From assembly GCF_008974145.1 (NCBI RefSeq), contig NZ_BJKP01000002.1, forward strand, positions 62,001 to 126,000: a DNA stretch of 64,000 nucleotides, read 5' to 3'. The DNA is from Microcystis aeruginosa NIES-4325 (lineage in GTDB: Bacteria; Cyanobacteriota; Cyanobacteriia; Cyanobacteriales; Microcystaceae). This document shows positions 1-7,570 of this stretch, in pieces; position 1 is the stretch's first letter; every line of letters begins with the position of its first letter. Below the pieces are notes generated by a model. The model did no database searches and was not told the origin of the DNA. It saw only the letters and a list, made by a program, of their open reading frames with translations. The translations under genes were made by a program, and so were the position numbers.

Positions 1-252
1 GACACTGCCATGATATTCCGGTGTCGCCAAAATTAATCCCGCTGCCGATTTAACCGTTTGCTGCATTTTGGCCACATCGGGATAGTCAGAATAGTCATCT
101 CCCCCGTTACAGAAGGGTAAAGAGAGTCTTCTCAGGTCAATTATCTCCGTTTCTACTCCTAACGCCCCTACTCGACTGATAGCAACTTCTAACGCCATCG
201 CACTATAGGAGCCGCTGCGTAAACTGCCATTAATACCAACGATTTTGACCAT
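1..252 (-). CDS. NADPH-dependent FMN reductase family protein, 3' end outside window
   Basis: The start codon (ATG, complement of 250-252) is inside the window and the gene runs off the left edge, so only about 84 N-terminal residues are visible. They read MVKIVGINGSLRSGSYS, then a segment ending in ATPEYHGS. The GSLRxGS phosphate-binding turn and the TPEYHGS motif are hallmarks of the flavodoxin-like NAD(P)H:FMN (or quinone/azo) reductase family, a cytosolic flavoenzyme group. The substrate cannot be predicted from this fragment. Family assignment is strong, specific function unknown. Confidence 0.85.
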   Translation of the reverse strand, partial: MVKIVGINGSLRSGSYSAMALEVAISRVGALGVETEIIDLRRLSLPFCNGGDDYSDYPDVAKMQQTVKSAAGLILATPEYHGSV

Positions 253-412
253 AGAACTTATACAAACTCATAACGACTACATATAAGCTAACAAAAAAAG
301 AGACAATTGGGGAAGCTTAGTTAAAAAAATATGTCGATGGGGCGGAGGGAGCAATCGATCTAAGTTTAAATGGGAGTAGAAATAAAGATTTATACCATTT
401 CCCCTGATTGCC

Positions 413-739
413 ATGCCAGAATTTCTCGATTTTCTCAAACATAAATACGCCTATGTGGCTATTGGTGAATTCAAACCGGGGTGTTTTTCCGAGGCCCAAA
501 AACTCTACGAAAAGGCCGTTTCCACCTATTCTACGGGATTCCAGGGGGCTTTTCTGCTGCAAAAACCCGGAACCGACGAAGGAATTGCCGTGATCATCTG
601 GGATAAAATCGATGATATGGAGGCAAATAAAAGCGAAGCCCACGAATTATTGCTGAAATCCATGGCTCCTCTGTTTGCAAAACCGCCTGTCACCGATTTT
701 TACGAAGTATGTAGCGAGATAGAAGCTTCCCCCATTTAG
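413..739 (+). CDS. Small conserved protein, probable dimeric alpha/beta-barrel (ABM-like)
   Basis: A 108-residue soluble protein beginning MPEFLDFLKHKYAYVAIGEF. The pattern of a short strand, a helix rich in Lys/Glu (EAQKLYEKAV), a central hydrophobic strand (GIAVIIWDKIDDM) and a final helix resembles the ferredoxin-like dimeric barrel of antibiotic-biosynthesis-monooxygenase-like proteins. No catalytic signature can be named. It stands alone, with about 160 bases upstream and a 4-base tail-to-tail overlap with the rhomboid gene on the other strand. Fold assignment is inference; the coding call is good because codon use and spacing look natural. Confidence 0.7.
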   Translation: MPEFLDFLKHKYAYVAIGEFKPGCFSEAQKLYEKAVSTYSTGFQGAFLLQKPGTDEGIAVIIWDKIDDMEANKSEAHELLLKSMAPLFAKPPVTDFYEVCSEIEASPI

Positions 740-1344
740 GAATAATGTTTCTTTTCGGTGGCGATTAATTTGGCGGCTAAAACCCCGCCTAGGAAACCAA
801 ATAAATGTCCTTGCCAAGAAATCCCCGGACGGGAAGGCAAAACGCCCCAAATTGTGCCACCGTAGAGTGAAAAGACTAGAATTGACAAGAGTATAGAAGG
901 AATATTTCTCTGGAAATAGCCCCGCAGTAATAAAAAACCTAAATAGCCAAAAATCAAGATACTTGCCCCGATATGGATGGATCCGGGAGCAGCAAATAAC
1001 CAGACTCCTAACCCCCCCACTAGCATAGTCAACCCGGTCACAATAAAAAAGTCACTGGTTTCCTGTAACATTACCAACCAACCGAGAATTAGGAAAGGAA
1101 CCGTATTAGCAATAAGATGGGGAAAGTCACCGTGTAGGAAAGGTGCGAAAATAATACCCCGCAATCCGATGACTTGATGGGGAATAATCCCGAAAAAGTC
1201 TAAACTGCCCCGAAAAACAAATTGATCTAAAATCTCTAACAGCCAAAAAATCGCCACAAAGGTAGCGAGGATTATTGCTTGGGTTTTTATTTCTTGCCGT
1301 GATCCTTGACTCATAAGATTGATGGATGAGCTATTTTTTCTCAT
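736..1344 (-). CDS. Rhomboid family intramembrane serine protease
   Basis: A 202-residue polytopic membrane protein with about six hydrophobic segments. The likely catalytic dyad is Ser128 in the GAS motif (HIGASILIFGY) and His180 in SWQGHLFGFLGG, and the conserved H-x4-H-x3-N element (HGDFPHLIAN, residues 71-80) sits in the preceding helix. These match bacterial rhomboid proteases, which cleave single-pass membrane proteins within the bilayer; no substrate is suggested by the context. A TATAAT hexamer overlaps the first ATG, so Met11 (complement of 1312-1314) is an alternative start. The gene converges with the small upstream gene. Confidence 0.88.
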   Translation of the reverse strand: MRKNSSSINLMSQGSRQEIKTQAIILATFVAIFWLLEILDQFVFRGSLDFFGIIPHQVIGLRGIIFAPFLHGDFPHLIANTVPFLILGWLVMLQETSDFFIVTGLTMLVGGLGVWLFAAPGSIHIGASILIFGYLGFLLLRGYFQRNIPSILLSILVFSLYGGTIWGVLPSRPGISWQGHLFGFLGGVLAAKLIATEKKHYS

Positions 1345-1373
1345 TATAGCCCCCCAGATCAGTTATCAGTGAT

Positions 1374-2045
1374 TCAGTTATCAGGTGTGAGTTTACTGTT
1401 TGCTGCGGGACAAAGAGAGGCTAATTGACAGGAAAAACAAGCGGGATTTCTTGCTTTACAAACCGCCCGGCCGTGGTAAATAATACTAATAGAAAAAGTT
1501 TCCCAATCCGGTTGAGGTAGTAAAGCCATTAAATCCCGTTCAATTTTCACCGGATCGTTATTAGTAGTTAAACCCAAACGATTACTTAAGCGCTTAACAT
1601 GGGTATCTACTGTCACCCCCTCAATAATCCCGTAAGCGTGAGCAAGTACCACATTAGCCGTTTTTCTAGCTACTCCGGGTAAAGCTAATAATTCCGCCAT
1701 TGTCTTGGGTACTTCTCCCTGAAAATCCTTGAGGATTTTTTGACAAGCACCCTGAATATTTTTAGCTTTATTACGATAGAATCCCGTGGAACGAATCAGG
1801 GTTTCTAACTCCTCTCGCTCGGCAAAAGCTAAGGATTTAGCATCGGGAAAACGAGCAAATAAAGCAGGAGTCACCTTATTTACCCGCTCATCAGTGCATT
1901 GTGCCGAGAGAATCACTGCCACCAATAACTGCACGGGAGTTTGATAATTTAAGCTACAGGTTGCCTCTGGATATAATCGCTTTAAGTTGCTTAAAATCTC
2001 TAGGGCGCGCAGTTGAAGCTTAGTTTTTTTTCGCAGGGCCATCAC
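1374..2045 (-). CDS. nth: Endonuclease III (DNA glycosylase/AP lyase)
   Basis: Base-excision repair enzyme that removes oxidised pyrimidines and nicks the abasic site. The 223 residues carry the helix-hairpin-helix LPGVARKTA with catalytic Lys128, the catalytic Asp147 in VDTHVKRL, and the C-terminal 4Fe-4S cysteines at 196, 203, 206 and 212 in the canonical C-x6-C-x2-C-x5-C spacing. Length matches the family. The start overlaps the end of the upstream protease gene by four bases, so the two are probably co-transcribed and translationally coupled. Met2 is an equally possible start. Confidence 0.97.
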   Translation of the reverse strand: MMALRKKTKLQLRALEILSNLKRLYPEATCSLNYQTPVQLLVAVILSAQCTDERVNKVTPALFARFPDAKSLAFAEREELETLIRSTGFYRNKAKNIQGACQKILKDFQGEVPKTMAELLALPGVARKTANVVLAHAYGIIEGVTVDTHVKRLSNRLGLTTNNDPVKIERDLMALLPQPDWETFSISIIYHGRAVCKARNPACFSCQLASLCPAANSKLTPDN

Positions 2046-3142
2046 TGGAATAAATCCTGAAAAACTGCTAGGTTAGCCGTGTCGCGCACGATTAAGAAAA
2101 CTCCCAATCCTAGGAGTAAAACTAGACCTGTTTGCATGATGTTATCTTGCAGTTTAGTCGGGAGAGGTTTACCTACCAAAGCCTCTATTAATAAAAATAC
2201 CAATTGACCGCCATCAAGGGCAGGTAAAGGCAGAATATTAATCACCGCTAAGTTGATACTAATTAGGGCGGCAAATTGAAAAAGATTCCCCGCGTCATTA
2301 CGAGCGATCGCCGCTCCGTATTCGACAATTTTAACCGGTCCTGCTACCTGTTGAACATTTTCTTTAAAGTTACTAACTAACTGCCCAAAACCTTTAACAG
2401 TTAATAGGGTTAATCGCTGAAATTCACCCGCACCTAAGCTAAAAGCTTGCCCAAAATTATCGGCCTTCAGGCGAGTTTCTTCACCGTTAGGAGCCAATCT
2501 CACACCAATTTTACCCTGACCATCACTTCCCAATTCAGGAGTAACAATTAAATCGAGAGTTTCTGTCGGGCGTTTGACGGTTAATTTTAGGGGTTGATTG
2601 GGGGAAGATTGAATAATGTCACGGAAGTCAATAATGGCATTTTGAGAAGCGCCAAGGGGACGATCATTGATAGCGAGAACGATATCCCCCGCTTCCATGC
2701 CCGCTTGTTTAGCGACGGAATTTTCCGAGGTGAAAACCTCTGGAATAATTACCCCTTCTTGATAGTTAATTTGGGGAAAACCCACGGTAGCGACTTGGGT
2801 AACAAGCAAAAAATAGGCAAAAATTAAATTAGCAATTACCCCCGCACTAATGACGATGGCTCGATCGAAAACAGGACGATTGCGTAATAAATCAGGATCG
2901 TTATTGGGAATTTGACTATCGGGATCGTCATCGGGAAAACCAACGTAACCCCCTAAAGGAATGGCGCGGAGGGCGTATTCTGTTTCTTTACCTTGATATT
3001 TAGCTAAAGCTGGACCAAAACCGATAGAAAAGCGATTAACATGGATGGATTGCCAACGGGCGGCGGCAAAATGACCTAATTCGTGAACGACAATTAATAG
3101 GGCGAGTACACTGATCGCTATTAAAACTGACATGATGATCAA
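2042..3142 (-). CDS. rseP: Site-2 protease, RseP/M50 family membrane metalloprotease
   Basis: Intramembrane zinc metalloprotease of the regulated-proteolysis type. The 366 residues have an N-terminal membrane helix with the HELGH zinc motif (residues 20-24), a central PDZ domain at roughly residues 125-200, and a C-terminal helix with the third ligand in NILPLPALDGG (Asp310). This order is that of RseP/YaeL and cyanobacterial S2P homologues, which usually cleave anti-sigma factors or other membrane proteins after a first cut. Met4 is an alternative start. It is the first gene of a two-gene unit with nth; substrates are not evident from the neighbourhood. Confidence 0.94.
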   Translation of the reverse strand: MIIMSVLIAISVLALLIVVHELGHFAAARWQSIHVNRFSIGFGPALAKYQGKETEYALRAIPLGGYVGFPDDDPDSQIPNNDPDLLRNRPVFDRAIVISAGVIANLIFAYFLLVTQVATVGFPQINYQEGVIIPEVFTSENSVAKQAGMEAGDIVLAINDRPLGASQNAIIDFRDIIQSSPNQPLKLTVKRPTETLDLIVTPELGSDGQGKIGVRLAPNGEETRLKADNFGQAFSLGAGEFQRLTLLTVKGFGQLVSNFKENVQQVAGPVKIVEYGAAIARNDAGNLFQFAALISINLAVINILPLPALDGGQLVFLLIEALVGKPLPTKLQDNIMQTGLVLLLGLGVFLIVRDTANLAVFQDLFQ

Positions 3143-3282
3143 AATATAATGACTTAGCTTTTGTTTATTGTAAGCGATCCTCCCAGACAGATTTCAAAAA
3201 ATCTTTAGTTATCGCTAATTTTTCGAGCATTTATGCTAAAAGTGATCTTAACTGCCTAATCTGACCCAACGGAGAGCGATCG

Positions 3283-3861
3283 ATGCCTTTGAGTGAGCGC
3301 GCCCAGCAATTAATCCCAAAAGCGAGAATCCTCAGTTTCGCTGATTGGCCCTATCAGCAAGCAGCGATCGCTATTTGGCAACAAGCCGATGATCAAACTC
3401 GCTATCTCAGTGATAGCGATTTAGATACTCTCGTCAATTTAGAGCCTGATTTACTCGTTTCTAGTCAGCAAGCTCGAAAACTGCGGGATAACGCTAATAG
3501 TATCGTCGATAACGCCCGTAAGACCGTCTTAAGTCAATTTACTACCATTTTTCAACCTGGTGGCGATCTTTATCCACCCCACCGCGCCAAAGCTTGTTGG
3601 CGTGATTTCTGGAACTTTTTACGCTGTATTACCTACGGTGTCGTCGGACAACAGATTCCCTACACCAGTGCCGAGGGATTGGAAAATATGCGTCTTCTTT
3701 ACCAAGAATTGCAAGTACCATTAGGGGCAATGATTTCGGGTTTAGAAGCCTTAAAACAATACAGTTTAGAGTATTTTAGCCACTCAGAAAAAACCGCAAT
3801 TACTCCCTATTTCGATCACTTAATTACGGTTATGAAAAAGTTTTCAAACTGCGGCATTTAA
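3283..3861 (+). CDS. Phycobilisome-domain (phycobiliprotein-like) protein
   Basis: A 192-residue protein whose central segment KACWRDFWNFLRCITYGVVG (residues 103-122) matches the chromophore site of phycobiliproteins: Cys105 at the position of the bilin-binding cysteine, followed by Arg107-Asp108 and the LR-x-ITY element. It is longer than ordinary allophycocyanin or phycocyanin subunits (about 160-172 residues) and not in an apc/cpc operon, so it is probably a divergent member of the family rather than a rod or core subunit. Whether it carries a bilin is open. ATG follows GGAGAG at 3271-3276 with suitable spacing. Confidence 0.8.
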   Translation: MPLSERAQQLIPKARILSFADWPYQQAAIAIWQQADDQTRYLSDSDLDTLVNLEPDLLVSSQQARKLRDNANSIVDNARKTVLSQFTTIFQPGGDLYPPHRAKACWRDFWNFLRCITYGVVGQQIPYTSAEGLENMRLLYQELQVPLGAMISGLEALKQYSLEYFSHSEKTAITPYFDHLITVMKKFSNCGI

Positions 3862-3901
3862 TCTGTGTTAAAATAGTGAGGCCAACATTTAAAAATGCCG
3901 C
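3851..3901. repeat. Inverted repeat at the end of the phycobilisome-like gene
   Basis: GCGGCATTT (3851-3859) and its exact complement AAATGCCGC (3893-3901) enclose 33 bases that contain the stop codon of the upstream gene and a TTAAAAT sequence. There is no T-run after the right arm, so it is not a standard intrinsic terminator. It lies in the 5' leader of the PAP/fibrillin gene, which also holds a second stem, ACCTCGA/TCGAGGT, near 3973-4003. Confidence 0.5.
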
Positions 3902-4025
3902 TCACCAGGGTGAAAACTGCGTTGAAACCCTAAAATCATCGGCGCAGGTGAGCCTCTTGAGGCGACCAAAAACCTCGATCAATCGCCTAGAAGGTCGAGG
4001 TAGTTTATCAAATAAGGGAGATTCT

Positions 4026-4616
4026 ATGGATGCCAAAGCGAAATTACTGGAATTGATCGCTGGTAGAAATCGCGGACTCCTGGCCACGGAAAGCGACCGC
4101 GTGCGGATTTTAGCGGCGATTGAACAATTGGAGGATCACAATCCCCATCCTCATCCCCTGGAAGTTAAACAACTATTAGGGGGCAATTGGCGTTTACTAT
4201 TCACCAGCAGCCGCGGCATTCTGGGACTAGATCGCCTACCCTTTTTTCAATTAGGGCAAATTTATCAATATCTCGACCTGAACAAGGCCAAACTCTATAA
4301 TATCGCTGAAATTATCGGCGTACCTTGGCTAGAAGGGGCAGTAATCGTCTCCGCTACCTTTGAACCCACATCCGAGCGTCGGGTAATGGTTAAATTTGAG
4401 CGATCGATCCTCGGTCTGCAACGTTTTCTCAATTATCATTCTCCCCAAGAATTTATTGAAGCGATCGAAAGTGGCAAAAAATTTCCTCCCCTCGATTTTT
4501 CTTTCAATAATCGGGAACAAAAAGGTTGGCTCGATATCACCTATCTCGATGAAGATCTCCGCATCGGCCGCGGCAGCGAAGGCAGCGTCTTTATTCTCGC
4601 TAAGGAAAAAACCTAA
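4026..4616 (+). CDS. PAP/fibrillin family lipid-associated protein
   Basis: A 196-residue protein starting MDAKAKLLELIAGRNRGL, with the family signature GGNWRLLFTSSRGILGLDRL and a C-terminal strand-rich part ending in a TYLDEDLRIGRG motif, as in plastid-lipid-associated proteins (fibrillins) of cyanobacteria and plastids. These are thylakoid- or plastoglobule-associated lipocalin-like proteins involved in lipid and quinone handling under light stress. I chose the ATG at 4026 because AAGGGAG lies just upstream and homologues start here; the open frame runs further 5' to 3876 but that part lacks family character and overlaps structured leader sequence. Confidence 0.88.
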   Translation: MDAKAKLLELIAGRNRGLLATESDRVRILAAIEQLEDHNPHPHPLEVKQLLGGNWRLLFTSSRGILGLDRLPFFQLGQIYQYLDLNKAKLYNIAEIIGVPWLEGAVIVSATFEPTSERRVMVKFERSILGLQRFLNYHSPQEFIEAIESGKKFPPLDFSFNNREQKGWLDITYLDEDLRIGRGSEGSVFILAKEKT

Positions 4617-4670
4617 CTTAACAGTTATCTCCCAAGCCATAGCGATCTCTTCTCCCCTGACGACTGATAG

Positions 4671-5645
4671 CTAATTATCTAACAGCAAAGGTCGCATAAA
4701 ACCGCCATAATTCTCGTCATCTGTACCGATAAAGACTTCTATTTTACCTCTAGGAGATTCTCTGGTGGTCACGGCTTCTACTTTGGCTCCGTCGATTTCT
4801 GCAATTTTTTGGGGATTAGGGGCAATAATTAGGCTATTATCGTCTGTCACTTCACCAATACGGTAAACAGCACTTCTAAACACTCCCGCATTATCTGGAT
4901 CGTAGGCGGAAGCTATGTAGATATTACCTTGCTTATCTACGGCTAAATCGGAGATGGGGCGAATATTTTTACCACTACCAAAAGGACTCCGAAAAGTTAC
5001 CGACTGAAATTCCCCGAATTTTAAGGGATTGAACGAGATATCCGTCCAGCGAATTTTGGTACTCTCTTGACTATCGGCCCGTTCTGCGTAGATAAATAGA
5101 TAACGATCGCCTTGCCGACTAACAGCGATCGCCTCTACATTTTCCACCGCGATCGGCCAATTTATTTGCTCAACTATCTTGACTTTTTGCTGGCTATATG
5201 CCAGTAAAAATAGTCTTTGAAAAGGTTTTTTCTCGCCACTTTCAGCCAACAAAAATAAGTTAGTTTCAGGAATAGAAGTAATACTTTCGAGATCGTTACT
5301 CAATCCCTCTGGATTTGGCCAATCTACCCTTAAAACCTGCCATAATAGGGGCTTTTCCTCTGTAGGCAGCCGTAAAAGACTCAGCCTTGGTTGAGATGGA
5401 TCACTATTTTTGCCCTTATTTTTGGCATCGTGAACCCCTAGAAAAACATCCGCTTCTACCCAAGCTAAACCACTGATATCTGGGAGATAAGTCTCCAGTC
5501 GTCTCGATTCTTGAGCAAAAGAGACTTGCACGGCCGAAAAAAAGAAAACCAGCCCTAAAATCCCCGAAAAAACAGTTTTTAGTAGGCTATTCTTGCTCAA
5601 AAATGCTCTCTTCTCTAACAACTTTTCCCTAACCCCCAATATCAC
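4671..5645 (-). CDS. Secreted protein of unknown function, probable beta-propeller
   Basis: A 324-residue protein with a signal peptide: basic N-terminus, hydrophobic stretch at about residues 24-40 and a likely cut after VSFA (residue 44). The mature part has repeated strand patterns such as ISGLAWVEADVFLGVHD, GLSNDLESIT and ISDLAVDKQGNIYIASAYD, the kind of repeats seen in extracellular six-bladed propeller or esterase-like/phytase-like proteins. No catalytic residues can be assigned. The GTG start overlaps the last 17 bases of murF and is preceded by GGAGGAG seven bases upstream inside murF, indicating translational coupling. Confidence 0.72.
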   Translation of the reverse strand: MILGVREKLLEKRAFLSKNSLLKTVFSGILGLVFFFSAVQVSFAQESRRLETYLPDISGLAWVEADVFLGVHDAKNKGKNSDPSQPRLSLLRLPTEEKPLLWQVLRVDWPNPEGLSNDLESITSIPETNLFLLAESGEKKPFQRLFLLAYSQQKVKIVEQINWPIAVENVEAIAVSRQGDRYLFIYAERADSQESTKIRWTDISFNPLKFGEFQSVTFRSPFGSGKNIRPISDLAVDKQGNIYIASAYDPDNAGVFRSAVYRIGEVTDDNSLIIAPNPQKIAEIDGAKVEAVTTRESPRGKIEVFIGTDDENYGGFMRPLLLDN

Positions 5646-6999
5646 TGATTAACTCCTCCACCACCCGATTTAAACCGACGGAATGGGAAGCTTTGCATAA
5701 AATGCGATCGCCTGAATCGATCACTTCCTTTAAACGATTAATTAAATCTGCGTGAGTTTGAAAACATTCGCAATTGACCCCCGTAGCGGAATCAGCAATA
5801 AACTTAGCCTCTGGGTCATCTACCAAGACAAACAAGCGATCTATGCCTAGTTTTTGCACCCTCTCACCCACTTGGCGATGTAATTGCTCCGAAAAAGACC
5901 CTAACTCCTTCATCGTGCCTAAAACAGCAATATGACGCTGACCGGGGATAGCCTTCAGTAAATCCAAGGCCGCTAACATTGATTCTAGACCGGCATTATA
6001 GGTTTCATCGAGGAGTAGGATATCAGTCCCTAATTGGTAACGTTTAGCCCGACCACCGGGTAAATTAACCTTAATCCCCCGTTGCAAAGAAGTCCAGTCG
6101 ATGCCTAAAATTTTCGCTACAGCCAAGGCCGCCATAAAATTTAAAGCATGATGACGACCGGATAAAGGTAAGTTAAAATCTAGTCCATTTACTCGTAAAG
6201 TAGTTAAATCCAGTAATTCTCCAGCTACATCGCCGCCAGAGAAGCCATAGGTAAGTGTTTCCCCTTGCCATACCCGTTTAGCTGTTTTGGTAAGTAAAGG
6301 ATGATCGTAGTTAAGAACAGCTATACTACTAGAAGGAGACTCAGCCAATAACTCGCATTTGGCCTCTGCGATCGCAGCTTCCGACCCTAAACGACCGATG
6401 TGAGCGGTTCCCACATTAGTAATCACTGAGATCGTCGGTTGGGCGATTTGAGCGAGCAGGGCAATTTCTCCCCGTCCCCGCATTCCCATCTCGATTACGG
6501 CACTATCATGAGTTTCATCCAGTTCGAGGAGAGTTTTCGGCACTCCGATCTCATTGTTATAATTAGCCAAGGTTTTATGTACCTTTCCCCGGGTTGCCAG
6601 TACCGAGGCGATTAATTCTTTCGTCGTGGTTTTCCCCACCGATCCCGTAATAGCAATCACGGGTACAGTAAATTGATTCCGCCACCAATGGGCTAATTGC
6701 TGATAGGTTTCTAGGGTATTCTTGACTAGGAATACAGGAATATTACTAGAGTAATTTACCGAAACTGGCTGATCGACAATCAATGTCGACGCTCCTCTTT
6801 CGATAGCCATATCGATAAAATTATGACCATTAAAATTATCACCTTTTAAGGCCAAAAATGCTTGTCCTGACTCAATACTACGGCTATCAGTATTAATGCC
6901 ATATACTAAACTATCGGGACTAAAACTTATGTCAACCTTATCTTGTAAGGACAATAATTGAGCTAGTTGATTGAGGGATAAATGACAGGGCATAGACAA
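5629..6999 (-). CDS. murF: UDP-N-acetylmuramoyl-tripeptide--D-alanyl-D-alanine ligase
   Basis: Cytosolic Mur ligase that adds D-Ala-D-Ala to the UDP-MurNAc-tripeptide, the last soluble step of peptidoglycan precursor synthesis. The 456 residues show the three Mur domains: an N-terminal UMP-binding part with GINTDSR (residues 34-40) and LKGDNFNGHNF, the central ATPase with GSVGKTTTKE (119-128), and a C-terminal domain with LDETYNAG and the VLGTMKELG motif characteristic of MurF. Met3 is an alternative start. It is followed by the overlapping secreted-protein gene and stands apart from other cell-wall genes here. Confidence 0.96.
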   Translation of the reverse strand: MSMPCHLSLNQLAQLLSLQDKVDISFSPDSLVYGINTDSRSIESGQAFLALKGDNFNGHNFIDMAIERGASTLIVDQPVSVNYSSNIPVFLVKNTLETYQQLAHWWRNQFTVPVIAITGSVGKTTTKELIASVLATRGKVHKTLANYNNEIGVPKTLLELDETHDSAVIEMGMRGRGEIALLAQIAQPTISVITNVGTAHIGRLGSEAAIAEAKCELLAESPSSSIAVLNYDHPLLTKTAKRVWQGETLTYGFSGGDVAGELLDLTTLRVNGLDFNLPLSGRHHALNFMAALAVAKILGIDWTSLQRGIKVNLPGGRAKRYQLGTDILLLDETYNAGLESMLAALDLLKAIPGQRHIAVLGTMKELGSFSEQLHRQVGERVQKLGIDRLFVLVDDPEAKFIADSATGVNCECFQTHADLINRLKEVIDSGDRILCKASHSVGLNRVVEELISDIGG

Positions 7000-7044
7000 T
7001 AAAAATACTCAGGAGTAAATTCCGAATCATCTAGAAGGTAGATG

Positions 7045-7165
7045 CGAACTACTCTCAAGGTCGTTGAGAGCTTCCTACTTCACCAGGGATTGCCTCAAGA
7101 AAGACTTGCGCCCAGCTTTTGGTCTTACATCCCCTCTATAGGCAGTATCGCCGCTCTTCTGGTTT
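7045..7165 (-). mobile_element. Probable remnant of an IS200/IS605-type right end (TnpB tail and reRNA-like hairpin)
   Basis: CTCTCAA (7052-7058) and TTGAGAG (7064-7070) form a 7-bp hairpin with a 5-base loop. Read on the minus strand, the ~90 bases before it resemble from memory the conserved 3' end of cyanobacterial tnpB genes, with short readable pieces such as KTKSWAQVFLEAIP interrupted by a stop, and the hairpin lies where the guide-RNA scaffold of such elements ends. No intact tnpA or tnpB is present. This is recognition by resemblance, not proved. Confidence 0.4.
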
Positions 7166-7511
7166 TTGTGTGGAAGGAAGAAGAATAGGGATAATTTTCG
7201 GGAAATATAGTCTTAAAAGCCTTGCCTAGCAAGACTTCTACGAATGATCGGCACTCCTGACCACACAAATTCCCGACAAGCCGTGACTTAGATCACATAC
7301 AAGCGGTGTTTTTTTCGCTAACCTAATTATCAGGGGAAACTGCCGAAATTTTTAGTAATTTGGGCATGGTCAGCAAGCTTGGCTGGGCAGACCAACGGAA
7401 ATTTTCCCAAACTGGCAAGGCTAAAATAGATAAACTCGATCAGTGGAATGACCCCAAAGAGGGGCATCCTGAGAAGCGATCATCTACTATCTAATCACAA
7501 TTAACCCCTTT

Positions 7512-7559
7512 ATGGTGATGGACCTAGAACCCATCCGCTTACTGATTCAGGAGGGCTGA
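7512..7559 (+). CDS. Possible 15-codon leader frame before the 7571 gene
   Basis: ATG at 7512 opens MVMDLEPIRLLIQEG and stops at TGA 7557-7559, eleven bases before the next ATG. Its last codons contain AGGAGGG (7549-7555), the only good ribosome-binding sequence for the downstream gene, an arrangement seen with translationally coupled leader peptides. The leader itself has no clear ribosome-binding site, so it may be chance. Confidence 0.25.
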   Translation: MVMDLEPIRLLIQEG

Positions 7560-7570
7560 TTCAAATAAAG

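Larger units (their letters stand above)
7000..7570. other. 571-base gap with mobile-element remnant and promoter region
   Basis: Between divergently oriented murF and the gene at 7571. The murF-proximal half holds a 7-bp hairpin and sequence resembling the right end of an IS605/TnpB element (entered separately). The distal half, about 7180-7500, is AT-rich with a T-run at 7310-7317 and no recognisable gene. A 15-codon frame at 7512-7559 lies just before the next gene. Confidence 0.6.

Noticed and set aside
3876-4025. 50-residue N-terminal extension of the PAP/fibrillin protein
   Set aside because: The extension has no family similarity and covers inverted repeats, while AAGGGAG precedes the ATG at 4026.
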